64,000 nucleotides of DNA from Multivorans sp965232105 (GTDB taxonomy: Bacteria; Acidobacteriota; Thermoanaerobaculia; Multivoradales; Multivoraceae), in NCBI GenBank assembly GCA_965232105.1, contig OZ246956.1, positions 2,356,001 through 2,420,000 on the forward strand, given 5' to 3'. A program made the translations under genes and the position numbers. The notes beneath the pieces are model-generated. The model was not told the DNA's origin. It searched no databases and saw nothing but the letters and a program-made list of their open reading frames with translations. Position 1 is the first letter of the stretch. Each line of letters begins with the position of its first letter. Shown here piece after piece: positions 28,502 through 36,099 of this stretch.

Positions 28502-29350
28502 ATGAGCGGACAGTCGAGCCAGGAGTGGCGAAGCGCCGGTGAGTACACCGACATCCGGTACGAGAAGTCCTATGTCGGCGGCGACCCGGAGGGGATAGCC
28601 AAGATCACGATCAACCGGCCGGAGGTTCGCAACGCCTTCCGGCCGTTGACGGTCAAGGAGATGAGCGCGGCGGTCGACCTGGCGCGGGACGACGGCGAAG
28701 TCGGCGCGGTCATCCTGACCGGCGAGGGACCGATGGCGTTCTGCTCGGGCGGCGATCAGCGGATCCGGGGCGACGCGGGGTATGTCGGGGACGACGGCGT
28801 GCCGCGCCTCAACGTGCTCGACCTGCAGCGCCAGATCCGCACGTTGCCGAAGCCGGTCGTCGCCATGGTGGCCGGCTATGCGATCGGTGGAGGTCATGTT
28901 CTGCACATGGTCTGCGATCTGACGATCGCGGCGGACAACGCGCGCTTCGGCCAGACCGGCCCGCGCGTGGGCAGCTTCGACGGCGGCTACGGCGCCTCCT
29001 ACATGGCGCGGATCGTGGGCCAGAAGAAGGCGCGGGAGATCTGGTTCCTGTGCCGCCAGTACGATGCCCGGCAGGCGCTCGACATGGGGCTCGTCAACAC
29101 CGTCGTGCCGCTGGAGCGGCTCGAGGAGGAGACACTCCAGTGGTGCCGCGAGATGCTGGCCAACAGCCCGATGGCGCTGCGCTGCCTGAAGGCGGCGATG
29201 AACGCGGACTGCGACGGTCAGGCGGGGCTCCAGGAGCTGGCGGGCAACGCGACGTTGCTGTTCTACATGACGCAGGAAGGGCAGGAGGGTCGGCAGGCGT
29301 TCCTGGAGAAACGGAAGCCCGACTTCTCGAAGTTTCAGCGCTATCCATGA
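28502..29350 (+). CDS. menB: 1,4-dihydroxy-2-naphthoyl-CoA synthase
   Basis: Crotonase-fold enzyme closing the naphthoquinone ring from o-succinylbenzoyl-CoA. Diagnostic parts are INRPEVRNAFRPLTVKEM, SGGDQ (oxyanion loop), GYAIGGGHVLH and the MenB-specific VGSFDGGYGASYMARIVGQ. The C-terminal RKPDFSKFQRYP is classic. ATG 28502 has a strong AAGGAGG site. The 70-bp gap before it is the only sizeable break in the operon and could carry an internal promoter; a weak TTGCGG/TTGTAG pair is the best I can see. Confidence 0.95.
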   Translation: MSGQSSQEWRSAGEYTDIRYEKSYVGGDPEGIAKITINRPEVRNAFRPLTVKEMSAAVDLARDDGEVGAVILTGEGPMAFCSGGDQRIRGDAGYVGDDGVPRLNVLDLQRQIRTLPKPVVAMVAGYAIGGGHVLHMVCDLTIAADNARFGQTGPRVGSFDGGYGASYMARIVGQKKAREIWFLCRQYDARQALDMGLVNTVVPLERLEEETLQWCREMLANSPMALRCLKAAMNADCDGQAGLQELAGNATLLFYMTQEGQEGRQAFLEKRKPDFSKFQRYP

Positions 29351-30243
29351 GCGCTGGCAGCCCCGGCGAACTCGGGGCGTGGACGCAGGCGATTCGCCCG
29401 AAGACGCTGTGGGCGGCGGTGACGCCGGTCGTTGTCGGCAGCGCCTGCGCGATGTCCGTGTCGGGTTTCCGGCTCGGTCCGGCCCTGGCGGCGCTCGGCG
29501 TCGGAGTCTTCATTCAGATCGGCACGAACCTGTCGAACGACGTTCTCGATTTCGACCGCGGCGCCGACACGCAACGCCGCGTCGGGCCGGCCCGGGCGGT
29601 TCAATCGGGGCTGCTCAGCCGAGGTCGGGTGTGGGTCGGGGCGTGGGTCGCCTTCGCTCTCTGCATGGGCTGCGGCCTCTACCTGGCGGCGGTCGCGGGC
29701 TGGCCGGTGCTCGTCCTCGGCGCGGTCTCGATCGCATCGGGGCTGCTGTACACCGGCGGCCCGTGGGCTCTGGCCTATGTGGGCCTGGGCGACCTGTTTG
29801 TCTTCCTCTTCTTCGGCCTGGCCGCCGTGGTCGGAACGGCTTACGTCCAGGCGCTCGAGGCGCCGGCCGTGGCGTGGTGGGCGGGGATCGCGGTCGGCTC
29901 TCTGGCGACCGCGATCCTCGTCGTGAACAACCTCCGTGACCGCGAAACGGACGCGGCGGCCGGAAAGCGGACGCTGGCGGTGCGTTTCGGCGCCCGTTTC
30001 GCGAGGCTGGAGTACGCGGCGCTGCTCCTGGCCGGGCATGTCGCCGCCCTGCCGCTCGTCGTCCGGTTCGGTCCGTGGCCCCTGCTGTCGTGGCTTGCCC
30101 TGCCGTTCGCGGTTGTCGTGCTGCGGTCGGTATGGCGCGGCCAGGGCGCGGCCCTCAACGTGGCGCTGGCGGCGACCGCTCGCCTGCTCCTGCTGTTCGG
30201 CGTGCTGTTGTCGGTCGGCATCGTTCTGGGGAGCCGCTATTGA
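29347..30243 (+). CDS. menA: 1,4-dihydroxy-2-naphthoate polyprenyltransferase
   Basis: Integral-membrane UbiA-family enzyme attaching the polyprenyl chain to dihydroxynaphthoate. 298 residues with about eight to nine hydrophobic segments. The first aspartate motif is NLSNDVLDFDRGAD and the second NNLRDRETDAAAGKRTL; the start WTQAIRPKTLWAAVTPVVVG is typical. ATG 29347 overlaps the menB stop (ATGA). It would use the product of the polyprenyl synthase gene at the head of the operon. Confidence 0.93.
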   Translation: MSAGSPGELGAWTQAIRPKTLWAAVTPVVVGSACAMSVSGFRLGPALAALGVGVFIQIGTNLSNDVLDFDRGADTQRRVGPARAVQSGLLSRGRVWVGAWVAFALCMGCGLYLAAVAGWPVLVLGAVSIASGLLYTGGPWALAYVGLGDLFVFLFFGLAAVVGTAYVQALEAPAVAWWAGIAVGSLATAILVVNNLRDRETDAAAGKRTLAVRFGARFARLEYAALLLAGHVAALPLVVRFGPWPLLSWLALPFAVVVLRSVWRGQGAALNVALAATARLLLLFGVLLSVGIVLGSRY

Positions 30244-31697
30244 ACGACGCACTCTCGGTTCGGGCGGCGGCGGGTGAAGCGCCTGTCGGGCCGGCGCTGG
30301 TGGACGGCGGCCGCGAGATCGGCTGGTGCGAACTCGCCCGACGGGTGGACGGGACGCGAGACGCGTTGCGGCGTCGGCTCGAGGCGCTTCGGCGGCCCGG
30401 CGGCCCGGCGGCCCCGGTGGTCGCCGTCGTCGGCGGCACGGGGCCCGAGACCGTGGTCACGCTTCTCGCCCTGCTGGAGGACGCCGTGTCGTTCGTGCTG
30501 ATCCATCCCCGTTGGACCCGTGCCGAACGTGACCGGGCGATTGCGCTGGCGGGGGCCGATCTTTGCGTGGAGAGCGGCGGCGCGATGGTCGCCACGGGGA
30601 CGGGTGGCGAGAGCGGCGGCAGGGACATCCCCGGAGGGGCAGCGATCGTGTTCACGTCCGGCAGCACGGGTCGGCCGCGGGGCGCGGTCCTCGGTCGACC
30701 CGCGCTTCTGGCGTCCGCGCGCGCGCACGGGGAGGCTCTGGGCTGGGTTCGGGAGGACCGCTGGCTTCTGAGCCTGCCTGCGGCCCACGTGGGCGGCCTG
30801 ATGATCGTCGTCCGTTGTCTCCATGCGCGACGGGCGCTCGTCGTGGGCGGGCGTCGGGCGTCCGGGAACTTCGATGCCGACGAGACCCTCCGGGTCGTCG
30901 AACGGGACCGGGTCACGCTCCTTTCCGTCGTGCCGACGATGCTCGCGCGGCTGCTTCAGGCGACCGGCCGCCCGCCGTCAAGCCTGCGGGCCGTACTGGT
31001 CGGCGGCGCCGGCGCTCCGGCGGCGCTGATGCAGCGGGCAAGGGAACGCGGCTGGCCGGTGTTCGGGACCTACGGGCTGACGGAAGCCTGTTCCCAGGTG
31101 GCAACGGAGCGCCCCGGCGCGACGCCGGGAGGTGTGGGTGCGCCGCTGTCGGGCATCGAGGTTCGCGTTGCTGCTTCGGACGGGTCCGCCGGCGCCATTC
31201 AGATTCGGGGACGGAGCCTGTTCGACGGCTATCTCGGCGCGGCGCCGGGCGCGCCGCTCGAACGGCCGTTCGAGGCGGACGGGTGGTTCGATACGGGCGA
31301 TCTCGGCGCGGTCGGAGAGGACGGCCGACTCCGGGTTGTGGGTCGCCGCGCCGACCGGATCGTGACCGGCGGCGAGAACGTCGACCCGGCGGAAGTCGAA
31401 GCGGCCGTCGTGGAGTGGCCGGGCGCGGCGGACGCCTGCGTGGTCGGTCTGGAGGATGACGAGTGGGGGGAGCAGGTGGGCGCCGTCCTGGTTCCGGCCG
31501 CCGGTTTCGAGGCGCTGGGCGGGCTTGCCGGCCTCGGGAGGCACCTCGGTGGACGTCTCGCCGGGTTCAAGCGGCCGCGGTGCTGGAGCGTCGTGGACCG
31601 GCTGCCGGCGGCGGCTTCAGGCAAGGTGGACCGAAGAGCCTGCGTTCGACTCCTGGTCGAGTCGCCCGGCGAGCGGACGGGGCGGGCCGGCCAGTGA
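30240..31697 (+). CDS. menE: o-Succinylbenzoate--CoA ligase
   Basis: ANL-superfamily acyl-CoA synthetase activating o-succinylbenzoate. Adenylation motifs are in order: IVFTSGSTGRPRGAVL, GTYGLTEACS, WFDTGDLG, RADRIVTGGENVDPAEVE and the catalytic lysine region ASGKVDRRA. 485 residues from TTG 30240, which overlaps the menA stop (TTGA); no better start exists downstream near the conserved region. The enzyme that makes its substrate, MenC, is not in this operon. Confidence 0.9.
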   Translation: MNDALSVRAAAGEAPVGPALVDGGREIGWCELARRVDGTRDALRRRLEALRRPGGPAAPVVAVVGGTGPETVVTLLALLEDAVSFVLIHPRWTRAERDRAIALAGADLCVESGGAMVATGTGGESGGRDIPGGAAIVFTSGSTGRPRGAVLGRPALLASARAHGEALGWVREDRWLLSLPAAHVGGLMIVVRCLHARRALVVGGRRASGNFDADETLRVVERDRVTLLSVVPTMLARLLQATGRPPSSLRAVLVGGAGAPAALMQRARERGWPVFGTYGLTEACSQVATERPGATPGGVGAPLSGIEVRVAASDGSAGAIQIRGRSLFDGYLGAAPGAPLERPFEADGWFDTGDLGAVGEDGRLRVVGRRADRIVTGGENVDPAEVEAAVVEWPGAADACVVGLEDDEWGEQVGAVLVPAAGFEALGGLAGLGRHLGGRLAGFKRPRCWSVVDRLPAAASGKVDRRACVRLLVESPGERTGRAGQ

Positions 31698-33085
31698 CCG
31701 TCGACGCGGCGGCGGCGGAGTTCCGGGACCGTCTCGACCTCGAGCGGCGGCTCCGGCCCTTCGAGCCGCTTCGCTATCGGGCGAGCGACGCGGGGACCAG
31801 GGCCCTGCATCTGGACGACTTCGCGGCGATTCCCTTCCTGGGCGGCGTGAGCGGCGTCGAGTACTACCAGCACCGGGCCCGGCTGCGAGCGCGGGGAGGC
31901 GACTTCTATGTGGCCTCGACGCCCGCGTCGCCCGGCTACGAGCGCTACTGTCGGGAGGTTCTCGGCCTCGCCGCGGTGGAACTTCTGGAGGTCGACCCCG
32001 CCGGCGACCGGCTCGCGATCGCCCGCGCCTGCACGAAGAACCGCACGCTCCTGGACCGGCTGGGAGGGCTTTCCCGCCGTGGCGGCCTCGTGGTGGAGCC
32101 CTTCCTCGGCGCCGAGGCGATCTGGGAGCTCGCGGCGGCCGTTGCCGCCGAAGCCGGCGCTCGGGTGCGGGTGCTGGCGCCGCCGCCGCCGGTGACCTGG
32201 ATTGCCAACGACAAGGCGAACTTCGAGGACCTCGTCGCCGCGGTCCTCGGTCCCGGTTTCCTGCCTGAAAGCCGGCGGTCCGCTTCGGCGGAAGCGCTGG
32301 CCCGGGCGCTGCTCGAACTCTCGGAAACGGCCCCGTCCGTGGCGCTCAAGCGGCTGCGCTGCGCTTCGGCGATGGGAAACGAGGTGTTCGAGTCCGCGGC
32401 GCTGCGTCGCCGCGGATTCTCGGGCGTCCTGGACATCGTCCAGGGTTTCCTCGAGAGGACCGGCTGGGCCGGCGAGGAGGACGTGCTGGCGGTCTGCTGG
32501 GAGCAGGCGACATCGTCGCCTTCGACGCAGTGGTGGCTGCCGCCGCCTGGCGGCGGCGAGCCGGTTCTCGGTGGCGTCTACGAGCAGATCCTGGCCGGAG
32601 AGGAGGGGGTCTTCGTCGGCAGCCGGCCGAGCGGACTGGCGGCTGAGGTGGAGGAGCGGATCGTGGCCCAGTCAGGCCAGGTCGCGGAGGCGCTGCAGCG
32701 GCTGGGCTACGTCGGCCGCTGCTCGTTCGACCATCTGGTGCTGCGTGGAGGCCGGGTCGTGTTCACGGAATGCAACGGACGCTGGGGCGGCGCCAGCACG
32801 CCGATGAACCTGGTCGACCGCCTCTACCCGGGTGGTCGCCCGCCGTATCAGGCGCAGGCCTTCGTTCACCCGGATCTCACGGGAACCACGTTCCCGCAGG
32901 TCCTGGCGCGGCTCGGCGACGCCGTGCACGATCGCGGCCCGGGTGCAGGCCGGTTCCTGCTCTACAACGCGGGGCCGCTGGAGCGGTTCGGCAAGTTCGA
33001 TGTCGTGGCGCTGGGCGCGAGCCGCTCCCACGTCGAGGAGTTGATGACCGTGGAGTTGCCGCGCCGCCTCGGGCTGGCGGCTTGA
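31694..33085 (+). CDS. ATP-grasp-like ligase coupled to the menaquinone operon
   Basis: 463 residues from GTG 31694, overlapping the menE stop. An N-terminal region (about 1-170) with LDDFAAIPFLGGVSGVEYYQ resembles a pre-ATP-grasp fold. A nucleotide-binding region follows (WIANDKANFEDLVA, about 173; SVALKRLRCASAMGN), and the metal-site signature ECNGRWGGASTP begins at Glu359 (the E-x-N of ATP-grasp enzymes). Such ligases join a carboxylate to an amine or thiol via acyl-phosphate. The family resembles PGM1-type peptide ligases, but that is a weak impression. None of the textbook menaquinone steps needs an ATP-grasp ligase, so its substrate is open. Confidence 0.6.
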   Translation: MTVDAAAAEFRDRLDLERRLRPFEPLRYRASDAGTRALHLDDFAAIPFLGGVSGVEYYQHRARLRARGGDFYVASTPASPGYERYCREVLGLAAVELLEVDPAGDRLAIARACTKNRTLLDRLGGLSRRGGLVVEPFLGAEAIWELAAAVAAEAGARVRVLAPPPPVTWIANDKANFEDLVAAVLGPGFLPESRRSASAEALARALLELSETAPSVALKRLRCASAMGNEVFESAALRRRGFSGVLDIVQGFLERTGWAGEEDVLAVCWEQATSSPSTQWWLPPPGGGEPVLGGVYEQILAGEEGVFVGSRPSGLAAEVEERIVAQSGQVAEALQRLGYVGRCSFDHLVLRGGRVVFTECNGRWGGASTPMNLVDRLYPGGRPPYQAQAFVHPDLTGTTFPQVLARLGDAVHDRGPGAGRFLLYNAGPLERFGKFDVVALGASRSHVEELMTVELPRRLGLAA

Positions 33086-33117
33086 GCCGCGGGACGCGGT
33101 CGAGCGAGTCCGCGACG

Positions 33118-33441
33118 TCAGAGAGGGTCGCCGTCGTTGCGGAGGCGGCGGTCGAGCGCCTCGCTCATCTGGCGCAGGCGGTCCGCTTCGGCCGGCGACA
33201 GCACGCCGCCGTCCTGGCAGGCCTCGATCGTCGAGGTCATCTCGCTCAACCGGTCGAGCGCCTCGCCGGACGCGCCGCGCCGCTCCGGCGACGCGTGAGC
33301 CGCCGCGAACAGCAGAGTCGACAGCGTCAGGGCAAGTCGGCGCAGACGTTGCCGGGGCGGCGCCGGGACGGACGCCGGTTCGGCGGTCGCGTCGTAGACG
33401 TCCGCCAGCAGGATTCGCGAGATCGCGTATGCGTCCTTCAT
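33118..33441 (-). CDS. Small protein of unknown function
   Basis: 107 residues, read antisense to the men operon and just beyond its end. A short hydrophobic part (about 35-50, ALTLSTLLFAAAHA) sits inside charged flanks. The C-terminal half is helical and charged (EADRLRQMSEALDRRLRN). I recognise no family. AGGGAG abuts ATG 33441 too closely for a good ribosome site, so the start or the gene itself is uncertain. Confidence 0.4.
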   Translation of the reverse strand: MKDAYAISRILLADVYDATAEPASVPAPPRQRLRRLALTLSTLLFAAAHASPERRGASGEALDRLSEMTSTIEACQDGGVLSPAEADRLRQMSEALDRRLRNDGDPL

Positions 33442-33594
33442 CTCCCTGTTCGCCTCGTTGGGGTCGCGCGTCCGGACTCGCTTGGCGGAACGCCCTCACC
33501 TTCACAACGAACGGGGCGCCCCGTTGGTTTCCATGCACGGCGAATTCCGCGGACGCATGGGAAGCTCTGCCCGTCTTGGGGCTGGACGCCGCGT

Positions 33595-34308
33595 TCAGTG
33601 GCCGCAGGTGCGCATGACCTCCAGGACTCGGTAGCAAGGCGCCAACGCGCCCGGCATCACGCCGGCGGCGACGTGCCGCTTCACGGCGGCGGCCATGCTG
33701 TCGTCAAGGTAGCCCAGCCTCCCGTAGTCGGAGCGGAGGTCGCGCCACGGGGTCGCCGGCAGCGCCAGACCGTGACTCCGAGCGGTTCCGGCAAGCATCC
33801 GAGCCTTCGACGGGGCGTCCCAGGCCAGCACCACGGCGGCGCTCTCGAGGACCCGGACGAGGTGGCCATGCACTTCGGGCCAGGGCAGCGCCTTGGCGGA
33901 TCGGGGAGACTTGCTTGGGGGGCCGGGTAGCCCCCTGGTCTCAGCGCGGGCCGTTCCCGCGGCGGCCGCGGGACGATTCAGCGGGTTGCTCAAAGCGGCC
34001 AGTCGCGCCGCGCCGGTCGTGTCGACCAAAGCGACCGCGAGCCTCTCGACGCGCGCCTCCGTGCTTATGGCGCGCAGGTCGAGGATGAGTGCGTCGCTGC
34101 GGTCCAGCAGGTCGCGCCACGGCAGAGTCGGATCCGGCGGCCGGCGTCCGTTGGAAGGGGACCAGGGCTGCCGGAACCGCCGCCAGCGGCCACGGCTCGG
34201 CGGCGTCCGGATCAGCTTCCGGTCCAGGGAGGACCTCCGCGGCGTCAGTGAGTCTCGCTCGTCGCGAGCACCCGGCGCTTCACGGTCCGCGTGGCGGTGA
34301 CGAGACAT
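33595..34308 (-). CDS. DEDD-exonuclease-like protein without the acidic motif
   Basis: 237 residues. After an Arg/Pro-rich N terminus (1-60), the layout resembles a DnaQ/RNase T 3'-5' exonuclease: ALILDLRAIS where a D-x-E motif is expected, then VERLAVALVDTTGAARLAALSNPL, WPEVHGHLVRVLESAAVVLAWDAPSKARML and PWRDLRSDYGRLG. The catalytic acids (DxE, and the D of the second motif in its usual context) are not conserved, so it is probably a non-catalytic or strongly diverged relative. Identification is by pattern memory only. It faces the winged-helix gene at 34465. Confidence 0.45.
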   Translation of the reverse strand: MSRHRHADREAPGARDERDSLTPRRSSLDRKLIRTPPSRGRWRRFRQPWSPSNGRRPPDPTLPWRDLLDRSDALILDLRAISTEARVERLAVALVDTTGAARLAALSNPLNRPAAAAGTARAETRGLPGPPSKSPRSAKALPWPEVHGHLVRVLESAAVVLAWDAPSKARMLAGTARSHGLALPATPWRDLRSDYGRLGYLDDSMAAAVKRHVAAGVMPGALAPCYRVLEVMRTCGH

Positions 34309-34464
34309 GGATCAGGGCATCGGAAACCGGTTCAAGAGATCTCCCGGCGTCTGCGTCGCGGGGTTCGGTCAGCAGGATTATGTCTCAAGGCGGGTTCGGG
34401 CGTCCGTGGCCACAGAACGATCAGGCGGAATCAGCCTGGCGTCATTCGAGTTTTGGCGGGTTGC

Positions 34465-35109
34465 GTGAGAAACTTCAAAGCGATGGGTATTCGCTACCTG
34501 GCTGGCCGCTCCGGCCGTCGAGTCAAGAACCGCGGCCGCCCGCCCTCAAGTCGACTGCGCTTCGGAGAGTTCGAGTTCGAGCCCGGGTCGCGTGAACTCA
34601 AGGGGCTGGCCGGCACGGTGAGGCTGCAGCCCCAGCCGGCCCGGCTACTGGAGCTGTTGCTGGAGAACGGCGGCGTTGTGGTTTCGCGTGAGGAGGTGAG
34701 ACGCCATCTCTGGCCGGAAGAGGTTTACGTCGAGTTCGATCAGGGCATGAATACGTGCGTCAAACGGATTCGCTCCGCGCTCAACGACAGTGCGGAGACG
34801 CCCAAGTACATCGAGACTCTGCCTCGGCTCGGATACCGGTTCATGGTTCCGGTGGTCGAGATCACGAACGGCGCTTCCCTTCTCAAGGCGAGAGGCGGCG
34901 CTGGCGGGCTGCGAGCCCGGCCTGCCGCCGTCGCCGCCATCGTCCTGGTTGCGGCGACGATCGCGATTGCCGCATCCGTGTCGGTCTGGCGCTCCCGCGC
35001 TGCTGCGCCCTGCGGGGCCGAAGAAACTCCCGCCTGGGTGTCCGGCGTTGGTGAACCTGTCCTGGTTCGGGGCGCCCAAGCGGATCGAGGACCGCGTCCG
35101 GGGCCCTGA
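34465..35109 (+). CDS. Winged-helix (OmpR/CadC-type) membrane regulator, short form
   Basis: About 214 residues from GTG 34465 (ATG 34483 is equally possible). An OmpR/PhoB-type winged helix (about 30-130) shows FGEFEFEPGSRELKG, LQPQPARLLELLLENGG, VVSREEVRRHLWPE and YIETLPRLGYRF. One transmembrane helix (about 151-173, AAIVLVAATIAIAAS) follows, then only some 40 residues. CadC-like regulators usually carry a large sensory region (TPR or WD40) after the helix, so this one may be truncated or frameshifted after about position 35040. DNA binding at the membrane is the likely activity. Confidence 0.7.
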   Translation: MRNFKAMGIRYLAGRSGRRVKNRGRPPSSRLRFGEFEFEPGSRELKGLAGTVRLQPQPARLLELLLENGGVVVSREEVRRHLWPEEVYVEFDQGMNTCVKRIRSALNDSAETPKYIETLPRLGYRFMVPVVEITNGASLLKARGGAGGLRARPAAVAAIVLVAATIAIAASVSVWRSRAAAPCGAEETPAWVSGVGEPVLVRGAQADRGPRPGP

Positions 35110-35249
35110 GTTCCGGAGCGCGCCCGCGCGGGCGCCGGATGTCGCGGCAGACTCGATCGAGCTGCAAGCGTGTGGCGGGGGGAGGTCGGTCGCGCGCCGT
35201 CGCATCGCGAGCGTTGGGCTGCTGGCCAAACGGCCGGGGCGAGTTCGAA

Positions 35250-35996
35250 TCAGCCCCGGCGCGAGACCGCCCGGACCGCCCGATGGTGGGCGATGTAGAC
35301 GCGGAGAACCTTGTTGGTGAACCGGCGCGTCTCGCCATAGGGCGGTACTCCGCGGAATCGCTTCACCGCGCCGGGGCCCGCGTTGTAGCCCGCGATCACC
35401 AGAACGGGATCGTCATCGAAGCGGCGGTGCAGGTAGGCCAGGTACTCCACTCCGGCCTCCAGGTTTTCGGCGGGGTCGAAGATGTCCCTGGCCCCCAGGC
35501 TCCTGGCGGTCGTCGGCATGACTTGCATCAATCCGCACGCGCCCCGTGGCGATACGGCCTCGGGGTCGAACCCCGACTCGGCCTGGGCGATCGCCGCCAC
35601 CAGCAGCGGGTCGACTTCGTGGCGTTCGGCGGCCTCCAGGATCGAGGCGCCGAACGGGACATCCCGCAGTCGTGTTCTGACGCCGGACTCGTTGGCGGCG
35701 CCGAAGAACAGCTCGAAGCTCCGTCGGCGAGCCTGAACGCGCTCATACAGGAGCTTGTCGTCCGTAGCGGTGTCCATGGCCTGGTCGAGCCAGTCATCGA
35801 CGCGCTCGACGACGGCGACGTGCCGGGAGGGGAGAGGGGCGATCCGCCCGGAGGCGGGAGGAGCGGGCGCTGCCGTGTGCTGCCGTCCGGGCGCCGGCTC
35901 ACGCGGCGCCGCCATGACCATGGCGACCGCGGCGATGGCCAGCAGGACGGCCCGGCTTCGCGCCAGGCGCTCGGAAGGGGCGCAGGGGTTTTGCAT
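35250..35996 (-). CDS. Lytic transglycosylase
   Basis: Peptidoglycan-cleaving enzyme of the Slt/MltE group. 248 residues from ATG 35996. A signal peptide (hydrophobic about 15-29) and a linker precede the SLT domain (about 118-230). The catalytic glutamate is in AIAQAESGFDPEAVSP, followed by GLMQVMPTTA and later AGYNAGPGAV. It acts in the periplasm. It is read in the same direction as the Dph6/AraC gene, with a hairpin between the two, so it likely has its own promoter near 36000. Confidence 0.9.
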   Translation of the reverse strand: MQNPCAPSERLARSRAVLLAIAAVAMVMAAPREPAPGRQHTAAPAPPASGRIAPLPSRHVAVVERVDDWLDQAMDTATDDKLLYERVQARRRSFELFFGAANESGVRTRLRDVPFGASILEAAERHEVDPLLVAAIAQAESGFDPEAVSPRGACGLMQVMPTTARSLGARDIFDPAENLEAGVEYLAYLHRRFDDDPVLVIAGYNAGPGAVKRFRGVPPYGETRRFTNKVLRVYIAHHRAVRAVSRRG

Positions 35997-36049
35997 GGCA
36001 TAACAGCGTAGAGGAGTTTGCAGGGAAGATCCGGCCAGATTTTGTCGAG

Positions 36050-36071
36050 TTTCGGCCAGATCCGGCCGAAA
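36050..36071 (-). terminator. Hairpin between two minus-strand genes
   Basis: TTTCGGCC (36050-36057) pairs with GGCCGAAA (36064-36071) across a 6-base loop. It lies 29 bp beyond the stop of the Dph6/AraC gene on its strand. The block CCGGCCAGATTT also recurs at 36031 and 36072, and TCGGCCAGATCC at 36052. A terminator is plausible; no clean U-run follows. Confidence 0.45.
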
Positions 36072-36099
36072 CCGGCCAGATTTCTTCGCTCCGAAGCGG

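Noticed and set aside
31694..33085. The ATP-grasp-like gene as a stand-in for menC
   Set aside because: MenC is a dehydratase of the enolase superfamily; an ATP-grasp ligase cannot reasonably perform that reaction.
34309..34464. Earlier start for the winged-helix regulator
   Set aside because: The extra N-terminal residues are Arg/Gly-rich without pattern, and GTG 34465 or ATG 34483 lies next to the conserved domain.
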